From the NCBI GenBank assembly GCA_963776505.1, contig CAVZNH010000070.1:1-64000 (forward strand): DNA of 64,000 nucleotides, written 5' to 3'. Source of the stretch: JAMXLO01 sp963776505. GTDB lineage: Bacteria > Pseudomonadota > Alphaproteobacteria > Acetobacterales > Acetobacteraceae. The number at the start of each line of letters is the position of its first letter. The first letter of the stretch is position 1. Position numbers and translations under genes: made by a program. The notes beneath the pieces were generated by a model. That model saw only the letters and a program-made list of their open reading frames with translations, made no database searches and had not been told where the DNA came from. Below, one piece after another: positions 27,488 through 37,668 of this stretch.

Positions 27488-27975
27488 GGTTGCTGTCCTC
27501 TAGTCAGAGCGGTCGGGCGCCCTCTCCCGCAAGGGGAAATCCGCATGTAGCGGGTGGTCAGTCAGTCAGCACGCAAGTAGCGCGTGGGTCAGTCAAGGCA
27601 GGCGGCAGGTAGCCGCAAAGGCACGGCACGTCAGGAACAGGTAGCGCTGGCCAGCGTCTGACTGTTGTCCCGTTGCCGCGATGGCATAGGCCATCCGGCG
27701 CCACGCTGGGATACCCCCTTCGCCGCATCCCGTCAAGTATCCGCACCCCCGGCAAGCCCCCGACCAAGACGAGCGGACGACAAGCTGGAGATAAGCGGGC
27801 TTTAATAACTAAACCTCGATACGTAATAGTCTGATGGTATTGGGACTATATCATTATATTAATTCTTCGATCTTGTTCGTCTTATCGATAGGTCAAGATT
27901 TCCTTGCCTGTCCCCCGCCTGATCTGCGTATGGTGGGGTCATTCGACGCCACTACCTTTTCATTGAGGATTAACC
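27488..27975. other. AT-rich intergenic region, likely divergent promoters
   Basis: No supported gene. Positions 27795-27970 are markedly AT-rich for this window (TTTAATAACTAAAC, TATCATTATATTAATTC) and probably hold the promoter of the gene at 27976 and, further left, that of the ATPase operon. Near 27553-27605, short phrases GTCAGTCAGCACGC and GGTCAGTCAAGGC recur. Confidence 0.5.
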
Positions 27976-28278
27976 GTGCCGCAAATAACCTCGCCCGAGG
28001 CGGTCGTCGCCTCGTTCGTTTTCCATCCGCTGACCTTCCCCAATGGCCGCACGGTCTACCACCTCGAAACCATGCAGCAGCGATTTTGGTCAGACACCGC
28101 ACCGACGCTGCGCGACGCCGGCAACAACCCGCTTGTGTTGACCGAAGAAGTCGGCGTCGGCTCCTTGGTGCAGATCGCATCGCGCGTTGATCGCGCCATG
28201 CGCGCCATCAAGGTGCTGGCCGTGGCGTGGGACGATCCCTTCGCCGACGCCGCCGACTTCTCCTCGGATAGTAGTTGA
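27976..28278 (+). CDS. Hypothetical protein (100 aa)
   Basis: GTG start at 27976 with GAGGATTAACC upstream. Reads PQITSPEAVVASFVFHPLTF, PNGRTVYHLETMQQRFWSDT, LVLTEEVGVGSLVQIASRVD, RAMRAIKVLAVAWDDPFADA. A compact soluble protein of unknown family, expressed from the AT-rich region. Convergent with integrase A, whose stop is only 9 bases away. Confidence 0.6.
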   Translation: MPQITSPEAVVASFVFHPLTFPNGRTVYHLETMQQRFWSDTAPTLRDAGNNPLVLTEEVGVGSLVQIASRVDRAMRAIKVLAVAWDDPFADAADFSSDSS

Positions 28279-28287
28279 TGGTCTCGA

Positions 28288-29647
28288 TCACCAGCAGTTT
28301 GTCCGCCAGACCGGGACCTCACCGGCATACAGGCCGGAGGTGATGTCTTCGTCGCGATGGCCGACAATGTTTTTGACGATGAACTCATCGTACTCCAGTC
28401 CGACCACCTTGCGCTGTTCCTTCATCGCTTTGATCGCCGTTTTCGCAGCGAGCGGAACTGATGCTGAGGGCTGAACCCCGTTGCGGTCTTCATGTCGCTG
28501 AACCGCTTGCCGCCCTCGCCACCGCGATGGCCATACTTGTCAGTCGAGCCATCGTGGATGAGATAGCCGTCCTTGGTGGCGTTCGCCGCCAGTTCCTCGA
28601 TCAGCGGCGCGATGGTGCGCGGGATCGGCACGTTGCGGATGGCCGACACGCTCTTGTCGCCCACCTCATGCAGATAGCGGATGCCGGTCTCGGCGTGCGG
28701 GCGGATTTGGCTGACCTGCAAGGCGCAGATTTCCTCACGCCTCATCGCCTAAGCGGCAATCTTCGTCACCGCGAACAGGTCGCGGTCAGCGTCCGCTTCG
28801 GCCTGCCGCCAAAGACGCGGCACATCGGTCACGTCGAACGCTTTGGGCTGCGCCTCGATCCGTTCGAGGGCGTTGCGATGGTCACGGATAGAGCGGCCAG
28901 TGAAGGGATTTCGCTCTCTGTCCGCTTTGTCATTGTCTTGCATCCACGTCCAAAACGCGCGACAGCCCTTGAGCTTGTGTCGGATCGTTTCGGGCAGCAG
29001 CGGCTTGCTGCCATCAGTCGGGCGCAACTGGTTCTCGATCCATGCCTACACCATGCCGCCGCTCAAGGTCTCAAGGTCGCACGGCACGTCCTTGGCAAAC
29101 TCTTCAACGGAGGTGACGGCTTCGTCAGAGATACTTGCCGCGCAGATGCGTCTTCGCCTTCCAGTCGTCCAAATGGCTCAGGAACCGCGTGGACGGCTGC
29201 ACCATGCCGCTGATGAGCGCGAGGGGCTGCCGCGCTGGTACTGGCAGGGCGAGCGCCACGTTGCCCTTGGCGTCCGCCAGCGCAAGGCGTTGCTGCGCCG
29301 CTGTCACACCACCGTAGGTCCGGAAAAGGAAATCCATGATGCGTCCGAATAGCTCGCCGCCTGACTGCGCCCAGCGGCTTGCCATCGAACGCCTCAAACG
29401 CCTTGCGAGCCGCATGATTCAGCCTGCCGATGGTCGCGGTTCGCGGTGTGGGCTTCAGTGACTTGCTGGCGCCACCGGCCAGGATGGGAAGCGGGGCGGC
29501 ATGGGCTTCCGGCATGGCGGTCTGCGGCATCACCGCGCGGAACATCTTCTGGCCTATCGGCTGCACCGCCTTGGGTATCGGCAGCCGCAGGACGATCTTC
29601 TTGTGCTTCCACGACAAGTACGGGTAGCTGGTCGGTGCGGCGGGCAT
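28288..29647 (-). CDS. Tyrosine recombinase/integrase A (several frameshifts)
   Basis: Starts MPAAPTSYPYLSWKHKKIVL followed by RLPIPKAVQ, a DUF6538-like N-terminal region. The core-binding domain (ETIRHKLKGCRAFWTWMQDN, NPFTGRSIRDHRNALERIE) follows in another frame. The catalytic domain reads REEICALQVSQIRPHAETGI, then HQFRSLRKTAIKAM (H-x-x-R) and VGHRDEDITSGLYAG, whose tyrosine is the nucleophile. Three or more indels separate the parts. It starts directly after the ParB-DUF5131 stop codon, so the two genes are in one operon. It could excise or integrate this or a nested element. Confidence 0.75.
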
Positions 29648-29648
29648 G

Positions 29649-31008
29649 TCAGCGTGGCCTCTTGCCAAGATAATGGAAGAAAGCCGGCGCCTCGTCGGTG
29701 AACTGATACTGGGTACCGCCGGGCCGCTCCTTCACTAGCAAATTGCTCTTCTCAAATAGCGAGCATCCGGCCGCACGGCCCTGCCGGCGAATGTCGTCAA
29801 CCCAAGAGAGGGGTGGATGCCATTCTGGGCTGTGCGTCGTGACCGACGCGCCACCGATCACGATCCGGTCGAACAGGTGTAGCCGCGAGAACTTCAGCGG
29901 CTCAAGCATCGGCTCAATTCCGAGCCACAAAATCGCCTTTGGATAGCGCTCACGCAGCTTTTCGAATGCGTCCTCAGCGGCAGCAACGCGGTCTTGCAGA
30001 TCGACCGTCGTCCCGAGCCACACATTCGCCGGCCACTCGAACTCCAGCAGTCGCGCTGGGAACTTCGTGCAGACAATGAAAATCCAACCCGCGTCCAGAC
30101 ACGCACGGAAGACGTCGATGATTGCCTAAATCCACTCGCTTGGCACCCACCTGCCAAACATGTCCGCCAGGGCGCCCACAAAAACACAGCGATCGCGGAT
30201 ATCGCCGGTCACTGGTGGCGACTGATTGAGCGGCGCGGATAGCCGGTCTGGATGAAACATCGGCACCATGGAGACGAAATCACCGATATAGCAGTATGGA
30301 CAGTTGTGTTTACATCCGGTGATGGGGCTGTAGGACCATCGCGCCCAATCGATGGCGTTGCCGTCCTCCGTCGGATTCTGACGGTTGAGCTTCGCCTTTC
30401 GGTTGCGCAGGCCCAACAATGCTGCGCGCTCATGCTCGGGCAGCGCACGCCAAGCCTCGATCGTGTAGCCGTCCTCGGCGACAACACGCGGCCGAACAGG
30501 CGGCGGCAACAGGAGGGATGCTGCCGAGACGCTCAGTTCGTGGGACTGCACACGGGCGATCAACTCGGAATCGCCGCGATCCAGTACCTTCCTGGCTCGC
30601 TTCACAGAGTTCGCCGAGACCTTGAGATGCTCGGCCGCTTCTTCGATCCGCAAATGGCTCATTTGGTCCTTTTGGCGCGCACCCCGCTTGAGGGTGGCGA
30701 GCCGTGGCAGCGATCAGCGACGCGATCCGAGGTCGTGAGATGGCGGCGGGCGAGGTTGACGGACAACACGAAAGCCAGCGCCTCGCGCTCGTCGCCCGTG
30801 AACTCCTCGGTGCGGATTTCGGTGCCGGTCTCGGAGCAGGCCCGGCATCGGTGCCAGCCGTCGAGCACCTTGCCCTGCATATAAGGTGATCGGCCTGCCG
30901 CAGACCGTGCTTTGCGATGTCGGCCCGCAGTTCCGCGAAATCTTCGGGCGGCATGGCGGGAAACAGGGCGCTGAGCGGATGCTGCTGGTACTGCACCGGG
31001 CTAGGCAT
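29649..31008 (-). CDS. ParB N-terminal domain fused to DUF5131 (Gp37/Gp68, radical SAM-like) protein, frameshifts
   Basis: About 450 residues if breaks near 30890, 30660 and 30130 are repaired. N-terminal: SPVQYQQHPLSALFPAMPPE, DFAELRADIAKHGLRQ, then KVLDGWHRCRACSETG and LSVNLARRHLTTSDRVA: the ParB nuclease-fold pattern (DG-HR, N--R-HL). Then a helix-turn-helix-like stretch (EEAAEHLKVSANSVKRARKV). The C-terminal part is DUF5131: WARWSYSPITGCKHNCPYCY with a C-x3-C-x2-C cluster as in radical SAM enzymes, CVFVGALADMFGRWVPSEWI, KAILWLGIEPMLEPLKF, FDRIVIGGAS. Function unknown; the family is common in phages and mobile elements. Confidence 0.7.
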
Positions 31009-31067
31009 GGTCAGAACAACCGACCAGGAAACGCTTGGGCGACGGTGCGCTGGTCCTCGATCGGAGA

Positions 31068-31431
31068 TCAACACCAGGATGTCACATAGAAACCGCCGTG
31101 ACTGTGATCGGCCGTTCGTTGTTCGGGGTGCCAGCGAAAGCCCAGCGGCAGCGTGATGCCTTGTTCTTTTACAGAAGGAGACCACCTGCATCGTGGGGTG
31201 GCCGCACGGTCCGTATTTGTTCGGCAGTGCCAATGCGAGATAGGGCACAGCGAACTCGTAGGTGGACACATGCTCGGGGTCATCGTGCATGACATGCGGC
31301 CAAGCCACCGTCCGCATCGGTCCCGCCTCCATCTGCTGGATGCGGGCGGCGCGACGCTCATGCCTAGCGATTTCCTCAGCGGTCGGAGGCCTTGGCTTGT
31401 GCTTCTTATGTAGTGGCCACTTGGCCTTCAT
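31068..31431 (-). CDS. Hypothetical protein (frameshift near 31175)
   Basis: KAKWPLHKKHKPRPPTAEEI, ARHERRAARIQQMEAGPMRT, STYEFAVPYLALALPNKYGP, CGHPTMQVVSF, then in another frame VKEQGITLPLGFRWHPEQRT and GGFYVTSWC. About 120 residues. The basic N-terminus suggests nucleic acid binding, but no family is recognised. It lies upstream of the ParB-DUF5131 gene on the same strand. Confidence 0.5.
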
Positions 31432-31484
31432 CTCGGGCGGGAGCAGCGGACCAGATAAGGCGGCGACGTAATGGGTTTGCCATG

Positions 31485-31781
31485 TCAGCGCGCCACCTTC
31501 GTGACTTCGCGGGCCAAGGCTGCCAGATCGGGCAGTTCGCCCAGACCGATGTGCGACATCATGGTGACAGCGGTACGGTCGCCGCGTCTGACTGCCCTAT
31601 TGAACGCCGACATGTCGCCGTCCCAAATCGCCACGATTTTGCACTCTGGCGAGTGGCGACCGTCTGCCAGGGACGCACTGGCAATCCAGCAATGCGCGGG
31701 CTTGATGCCCCCACGTTGGAGAGCGGCGATCACCGTCGCCGACGCGTAAAACGGATGCCAGTCATCTTTCTTGCGTGCCAT
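31485..31781 (-). CDS. Small hypothetical protein (98 aa)
   Basis: ATG at 31781 chosen because AAGGGGGG precedes it; a longer frame to 31907 looks non-coding. Reads ARKKDDWHPFYASATVIAAL, QRGGIKPAHCWIASASLADG, KIVAIWDGDMSAFNRAVRRG, DRTAVTMMSHIGLGELPDL. Intact, soluble, unknown family. First gene of the minus-strand series running through ParB-DUF5131 to integrase A. Confidence 0.6.
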   Translation of the reverse strand: MARKKDDWHPFYASATVIAALQRGGIKPAHCWIASASLADGRHSPECKIVAIWDGDMSAFNRAVRRGDRTAVTMMSHIGLGELPDLAALAREVTKVAR

Positions 31782-32157
31782 GTCAGCCCCCCTTGTTCTG
31801 CCTCCGATCTCACTCCAGCGGGGCAAGAACGCCTGTTGCCGCCACTCCGTCGTTGTTGATGCGCCAAGGTGTGCGGGGCTTCCCGCCGTACGCGGCAGCA
31901 CCCGCACAGCGGACGCCTCCGGTTATCACGGGGTCGGCTGGATACGCTCGTGAGGCAGCATTGTCTACGGCTAATTCAAGGAAATCGTAGTCACCACCTA
32001 CAAATTCCCGAACTCCTGCCTCGTCGGTACCCATCCCGAACGTGTGTGCACGCAGCAGTCGTAGCATCCGAAGACGCTCGGTCAGAAAAGCAGTCTGGGA
32101 TGGTGGCGAAGACGACGAGCACTTGAGCGCCGTGCGATTATATGGCACAAGCGTCGC

Positions 32158-32302
32158 AGCCACGCGGGTGGCTATGGTTAGGGATGTTACGACTGGTAAG
32201 CGTGAGCTACCTTCGGGTGGCTATGATAAGTTGACAGGCACTATGGTTTTAGCCACCGATGGTGGCTGCGATTAGGAGAGGGCGGCAATCAAGCCGCCTT
32301 TT
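32158..32302 (+). ncRNA. Candidate small RNA: three similar hairpins and a terminator
   Basis: Three stems share the GGTGGCT right arm: AGCCAC/GTGGCT (32158-32173), AGCTACC/GGTGGCT with a TTCG loop (32205-32222) and AGCCACC/GGTGGCT (32251-32267), spaced 46-47 bases. The first two are followed by TATG, the third by TGCG. They lead into a terminator (32281-32302). No convincing protein is encoded. The element could be a structured RNA or a protein-binding DNA array. Confidence 0.45.
32281..32302 (+). terminator. Rho-independent terminator
   Basis: GGCGGC (32281-32286), six-base loop AATCAA, GCCGCC (32293-32298), then TTTT. It directly follows the triple hairpin array. Confidence 0.75.
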
Positions 32303-32421
32303 CCATTTCCGGCACACCGCAGTTTTGCACCAATCGCCCATGCTTCCTATTGCTCCTTCCCGTGATCGCCGGAACGCGATGCTCGCAGTGATGAACCGCA
32401 GCACGTACAGGCGCCCCCCGT

Positions 32422-32790
32422 TTGCCTAAACGTCGCGGCTGGTTCGACCTTCGCCAGGACACGCACTCGCTTAGTTATCAGCGGGAGCGAAGTTGGAGCG
32501 GCAGGCGACAGGAACGGTGGCGTTTGCAGCAGTGCACCAACGGCTACATTTTTAAGGATGTGCCGTGGCCGTTCTATTGGCTTGCGTTCGATAACGGTCT
32601 GGTGTTTTGTGCGCGTCGCCAACCTGCGTTATATGATCGCGGCGCGCAGCCGATAGCGCCAAGGGAAATTCCACCCGGCTCCGTGGTCCGAGTCCGCTAT
32701 TACGAAGAGGGCGGTATGCGGTGGATGGAGCGCAGTGCAGATTGTCAGGCTGGCCGAGGATCAGTCACCATTCGATCCCGTCGACTGAGG
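32422..32790 (+). CDS. Possible hypothetical protein, weak support
   Basis: The frame from 32422 contains KDVPWPFYWLAFDNGLVFCA, QPIAPREIPPGSVVRVRYYE, EGGMRWMERSA, which read like a folded beta-rich protein; the remainder overlaps the integrase B end on the other strand and is probably not coding. No ribosome binding site. The opposite strand frame (IERPRHILKNVAVGALL) is an alternative. Confidence 0.3.
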
Positions 32791-34192
32791 ACGATGCTGG
32801 ATAACGGATCGCCTTTTCCATCCACTGGCCCGCAGGTCCATCCTCGTGATGCCGGAGTAAAGGCCATAGGTCATCGTCGGCTTCAGATGGCCGACGACAT
32901 CGGACGCGACACCCTCGGGGCATTCGGCGTTCTCGAACATGTTTGCCACCGTTTTCCTAATCGAATGGAAGACGAACCGTTCGTCGAAGCCCAACTTGGT
33001 CTTCAGTATGCCAAACCGCTTGCCGATGAGTGAGCCGCGCTCGTTATATTTGTTGTTCGCATCGATACGAAGAAGGTATCCTCCATTCTTCTGGAGCTTT
33101 CTGACCAGCATTTCGTATCAGCGACGCGATCTGCGGGTGGATTGGAACGAACCTGTCGCCGGCTTCCGTCTTGTCGCACATCCGCATAAACCCGAAGCCG
33201 GTGTCAGGATCAACGCGGATATCGGTCTTCTTCAACTCGCATGGTCCTTCAAGACGCGCTCCGCTGTAAGCGGCAATCCTGATGGCATACGACAGATTGA
33301 GGTCACCGCGCTGTTCGGCCGCGTGCCATAGCCGCACGATATCCGCCGGCTGAAATCGCTGCCTGCGATCTTCCTTCGTCTTCCGGCGGTGAGGGGGTCC
33401 TTCACGCGGCGGTGGTCAAACGGCAGTCGGTCTTCGGGAACCACCGAAAGCGATTGGAGATAGTGCCAGTAGTTCCGAAGCTCGGTGAGCTTGCGGTTGA
33501 CGTCTTGGCAGAGATGCCAGCGTCTCCATCCGGGTTTATCAGGGCGTCGACCCACGCCTGGACGTGTTTCGCCTCCAGACGCTTCAATCGGCTGTCTGAC
33601 TGCGCCGGAGAACTGCTTGAGCGTGGCGATGGCTTGGTCCAGGCAGCGCGGAACCAGACCCGCGTGCGGTCTCCAGTCGTCGAGATATTTGAGGAACGGC
33701 GTAGCCCGCCCGGTAATCGCATCGAGCGCTGGTAGCTGCACCTGTCCACCAGGAAACCGCCACAGCCCAGCGTAGGAGTCATAGCCAGCCTCGCTCACCT
33801 GCCGCCGTAATCCGCCCACGAATGGCCATGCTGTTGTAGGACGAAGGCGATCACGTCGGTCAGGACGAACGCCGGCGCGGAAGCCGGATCGGCTGGACTG
33901 CCGCGAGCGGTAGGCTTCGGCCAGTGCTTCCGCCTGCAACCTCGACTGGGTTTTTTCAGGGTGGCCCGCGCCGCTCTGAATGCGGTCTTGAGCGCCTGCG
34001 ATGATCGGCCCCGCCTTGCGCGACGGCACGATGTTCGTCGGTTTCGCCTGTGCTGATTTTGTAGACGGATTGGCCGATGAGGGGCCGGACATCGGCTGGC
34101 ACAATCAGCCGGACCATCCATCGGCGGCGGTGCAGGAGCAAGGTGTGGATATCGGCCCATTTCTCGTTCACCCATAAGATATCGTAGGCCAT
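32761..34192 (-). CDS. Tyrosine recombinase/integrase B next to tRNA-Tyr (several frameshifts)
   Basis: About 475 residues. N-terminal DUF6538-like region: RRWMVRLIVPADVRPLIGQS, then a core-binding region (LDQAIATLKQFSGAVRQPIE). Catalytic residues appear in sequence: SGARLEGPCELKKTDI (arginine), DKTEAGDRFVPIH, FHSIRKTVANMFENA (H-x-x-R), VVGHLKPTMTYGLYSG (histidine, then nucleophilic tyrosine). At least four single-base breaks. Its start lies 94 bases from the tRNA-Tyr 3' end, so it is the likely enzyme for insertion into that tRNA gene. Confidence 0.82.
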
Positions 34193-34285
34193 AGGTTATG
34201 GGGGTTCAAACGGGGGGCAAATGTGTAGCCACCGCCTGACGGCTAATGGGGGCTAATTGGCTGAAAACATTGGATTGCCAGGCGT

Positions 34286-34371
34286 TGGTGGAGGGGGTTG
34301 GATTCGAACCAACGTAGGCGTGCGCCAACGGATTTACAGTCCGTCCCCTTTAGCCTCTCGGGCACCCCTCC
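34286..34371 (-). tRNA. tRNA-Tyr (anticodon GTA)
   Basis: 86 bases including the encoded CCA end (34286-34288). Acceptor stem GGAGGGG pairs with CCCCTCC; the anticodon loop reads ACTGTAAAT; the long variable arm (GGCGCACGCC region) marks a class II tRNA; the T loop is GGTTCGAATCC. The 3' end faces the element, consistent with its use as the attachment site. Confidence 0.95.
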
Positions 34372-34441
34372 GCGCGAACCGCGCCTCTAGGTCCAAACCG
34401 GGGGCATTGTCAACGAAGCCGGCACCCGCCACACCGCCCGC

Positions 34442-35482
34442 ATGACCGACCTTCCCGTCCCCTCCATCGCCACCTACCGCACCGTCGAAATGCACACCGG
34501 CGGCGAGCCGGTGCGGCTCATCCTCGAAGGCTTCCCCGAGCCCCGCGGCGCCAGCGTCCTGGAAAAGCGCCATGACGCCGCCGCCCGCCTCGACCTCCAT
34601 CGCCGCCGCCTCATGCTGGAACCGCGCGGCCACGCCGAGATGTATGGCGCGCTCGTCGTCCCCGCCGCCCCGCCCGCCGCGTTCGGCGTGCTGTTCATGC
34701 ACCACTCCGGCTTCAGCACCATGTGCGGCCACGCCACGATCGCGCTTGGCCGCTGGGCGGTCGCCTCCGGCCGCGTCCCGCTGCGCGATGGCCCCGCCGA
34801 CTTCATCCTGGAATGCCCGTGCGGCCCGGTCGCTGTGCATGTCTCGGATGGCGGCGCCCGCGTCGCGTTCGACAGCGTGCCCGCCTTCGCCGCCGCGCTC
34901 GACACGCCCGTCGATCTTCCCGGCACTGGCCGCATTCTCTGCGACATCGGCTATGGCGGCGCCTTCTACGCCATCCTGCCGGCCTCGCGCCTCGGCCTCG
35001 ACCTGCACACTTCGCCGGTCGGACAGCTTCGCGCGGCGAGCGCTGGCGGTCATGCAAGCGATCCGCGCCCGCGGCGAGGTCCGCCACCCGACCGAACCCG
35101 ACCTCTCCTTCCTCTACGGCGCCATCCTGACCGACGACACGCCGCCCGCCTCGCCGCGCCGCCAGCCGCCATTTCTGCGTGTTCGGCGAAGGCCAGATCG
35201 ACCGCAGCGCCACCGGCAGCGGCGTCACCGCGCGCATGGCGGTCGATGCGGCGCGCGGCCTGATCGCGCCCGGCGCGGCCCGCGCCTTCGCCGGCGCCTC
35301 CGGCGTGCCCTTCCACGCCGAACTGCTAGCCGAGGAGCAGGCTTGGCCCGCATCGCGCCTGGCGCGTCCGCGTCGCCGGCACCGCCGCGTTCAGCGGCAC
35401 CGCGACCTGGATCGTCGAGGACACCGACGCCTTGCGCGATGGCTTTTCCATCGAGGACCCATCACCCTTGTCATCGCTGTAA
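34442..35482 (+). CDS. Trans-3-hydroxy-L-proline dehydratase (proline racemase family), frameshifts
   Basis: About 347 residues. TYRTVEMHTGGEPVRLIL at the start and MCGHATIALGRWAV (first catalytic cysteine) are proline racemase-family signatures. The second active site reads DRSATGSGVTARM: the cysteine of racemases/epimerases (DRSPCGTG) is replaced by threonine, as in trans-3-hydroxyproline dehydratases. It would turn trans-3-hydroxy-L-proline into pyrroline-2-carboxylate. Breaks lie near 35030, 35160 and 35360. It is followed 13 bases later by an aminotransferase gene, so both may act in amino acid breakdown. Confidence 0.8.
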
Positions 35483-35495
35483 CGGAGACCTGCGC

Positions 35496-36648
35496 ATGCT
35501 GCCGTCGCAACGCGCTCTGTTCGATATCCCCGAGGACGTCTGCTACCTGAACGCCGCCGCCGTCGGCCCGCTGCCGCGCGCGGTGAAGGCGGCCGGCGAA
35601 CGCGGCGTCGCGCGCAAGGCGCAGCCCTGGGCGATCGAGCCAGGCAACGCGCAGCGCCAGTTCGAGCGTGCCCGCGCCGCCGCCGCCACGGCTGATCAAC
35701 GCCGACCCGGACGATGTCGCGCTGATCTCTTCGGTGAGCTACGGCATCGCCACCGCCGGCAAGGTTCTGACCGTGCCGCGCGGCAGTCGCGTCCTGCTGC
35801 TGCAGGACGATCACTCATCGCCCGTGCTCGAATGGCTCGGCCGCGCCGACGCGCAGGGCTTCATCGTGGAGATCGTGCCGCGCCCGGACGACGGTGACTG
35901 GACCGCGGCGCTGCTCACGGCGATCGAACGGTCGGGCGCGCCGCCGGTCGGGATGGCGTCGATCTCGTCGGTGCACTGGGCGGATGGTGGCGCGGTCGAT
36001 CTCGACCGGATCGCCGTCGTCACTGAAGACACACGACGCGCGCTTCGTCATCGACGCGACCCACGGCGTCGGCGTGATGCACATCGATGTGCGCACGCTG
36101 GATCCCGACTTTCTGGTGTTCCCGACCTACAAGTGGGTGCTCGGCCCGTACGGCCGCGCTTTCCTCTACGTCGCCAAGCGCTGGCAAAACGGCACGTCGA
36201 TCGAGCAGGCCGCCTCGCAGCGCCGCGCGCTCAGTTCGGAACGCACGCCCTATCTGCGCGACACGGGCTATGTGGCGAATGCACGACGCTACGACATGGG
36301 CGAGCGCGATCATTACATCTCGCTGGAGATGGCCTCGATCGGCATGGAGATGGTCGCCGACTGGGGCAGCGATGGCGATCATCGAGCGGCTGCGCATGCT
36401 GACCGATCGCCTGTCGGATGGGCTGCGCAACTCCGGCGTTCTGGTGTCGGAACCCCGCGTGCGCGCGCCGCATATTCTCTCCCTGCGCTTCCCCGCGGGT
36501 ATGCCGGACGACATGATCGAGCGGCTGGAGGCCGAAAAGGTGTTCGTCAGCCCCCGCCTCGGCCTGCATGCGCATCAGTCCTCACGTTTACAACGACGAG
36601 GCGGACATCGATCGGTTCGTCAGCGTGTTCCGGCGAGCCGTGGCGTAG
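35496..36648 (+). CDS. Class V aminotransferase (PLP enzyme, kynureninase/cysteine desulfurase fold), frameshifts
   Basis: About 384 residues. LFDIPEDVCYLNAAAVGPLP at the start, then ISSVSYGIATAGKVL, SISSVHWADGGAVDL, FVIDATHGVGVMHIDVRTLD (PLP-binding aspartate), FLVFPTYKWVLGPYGRAFLY (the lysine that carries PLP), ERDHYISLEMASIGMEMVAD and VSPHVYNDEADIDRFVSVFR at the end. Four or five single-base breaks. Class V family; substrate unknown. Partner to the hydroxyproline dehydratase directly upstream. Confidence 0.78.
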
Positions 36649-36716
36649 CGGAGAGCAACCGTGCGCCTCCATGCCGGGTTGCCAGCTGCGTCTGTATATC
36701 GGAAAGCGCATACACC

Positions 36717-37668
36717 TCAGACATAGCGTGCCAGCAGCTCGTCCAGTGCGCCTGGATCATCCCAGACGAGCGACACGCCAACGACGCCGATGCGATCACG
36801 ATACTCAACCGGCAAACGCACCGCGTCCTTCGGCGTGGTGACCGGTGCCGCGCCGTTCCGCATCCGCTTCGTCGAGCACGCGGCGCAGGTCCGCGTTCGC
36901 TGAACGGGTGATGATCGGGGAACGGCACCGTGGCGGCGACGATGACGCCCGCATCCGCCAGCATGGTGAAGAACTTCTCTGGCCGGGCGATGCCGGCAAA
37001 AGCGAGCACGCGGCGGCCGACCCAGCCCGCGATCTCCGGCCCAGGCCGCAGACTGGCTCGCAGCACCGGCAGCGGCAGCGGACCAACGCCGTCCGGCCCG
37101 ATCAGCACCGCCGCCTGGCAGCGCGCCGCCCCGGCCTGCACCGGCTCGCGCAACGGCCCTGCCGGCAGCACGCGGCCGTTGCCGAAGCCGGACGCTCCGT
37201 CCACCACCAGCAGCGACAGATCCTTGTGCAGGCCGGGGTTCTGCAGGCCGTCGTCCATCACCAGCACCTGCGCTCCCGCAGCCACTGCGGCGCGCGCGCT
37301 GGCGGCCCGATCAGCGCCGATCCACGTCGGCGCGACTTCCGCGAGCAGCAGCGCCTCGTCGCCGACCCGCGCTGCCGTATCGCCGGCAACGACGCGGTGC
37401 GGCCCGTGCACCGAACCGCCGTAGCCACGCAGGATGAAATGCACGGCGCTTGCCTCGCGCCACCAGCCGCGCGCCGACATCGAGCGCCACCGTGGTCTTG
37501 CCCGCGCCGCCAACGGTGACGTTGCCGCAGCAGATCACCGGCACCGGCGCGCGCCAGCCCGGCCGCGCCATGCGCCAGGCCGTAACAGCGGCAGTGGCAA
37601 TCGCGCAACGGCGACAGCAGCCTCGGCAGCACGCCATCGCGACGCCAGAAGCCCGGCGGATGCGGCAT
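36717..37668 (-). CDS. lpxK: Tetraacyldisaccharide 4'-kinase, frameshifts
   Basis: Phosphorylates the 4' position of the lipid A disaccharide at the inner face of the inner membrane. The pieces: PHPPGFWRRDGVLPRLLSPL at the start; PVICCGNVTVGGAGKTTVAL, the Walker A-type loop of LpxK; FILRGYGGSVHGPHRV; VLVMDDGLQNPGLHKDLSLL (the LpxK DDG-QN motif); VLAFAGIARPEKFFTMLADA; VTTPKDAVRLPVEYRDR near the end. Three or four single-base breaks lie near 37600, 37440 and 36890-36830. Directly after waaA, as usual in this group. Because the gene is normally essential, the breaks probably are sequence errors. Confidence 0.82.

Noticed and set aside
32158..32302. CRISPR array reading of the repeated GGTGGCT stems
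   Set aside because: Only three units, imperfect 7-base repeat arms and no cas genes; the arms are hairpins, not direct repeats with spacers.
34572..35897. Long plus-strand frame rich in alanine/arginine
   Set aside because: It overlaps the dehydratase in another frame and shows only GC-rich out-of-frame translation.
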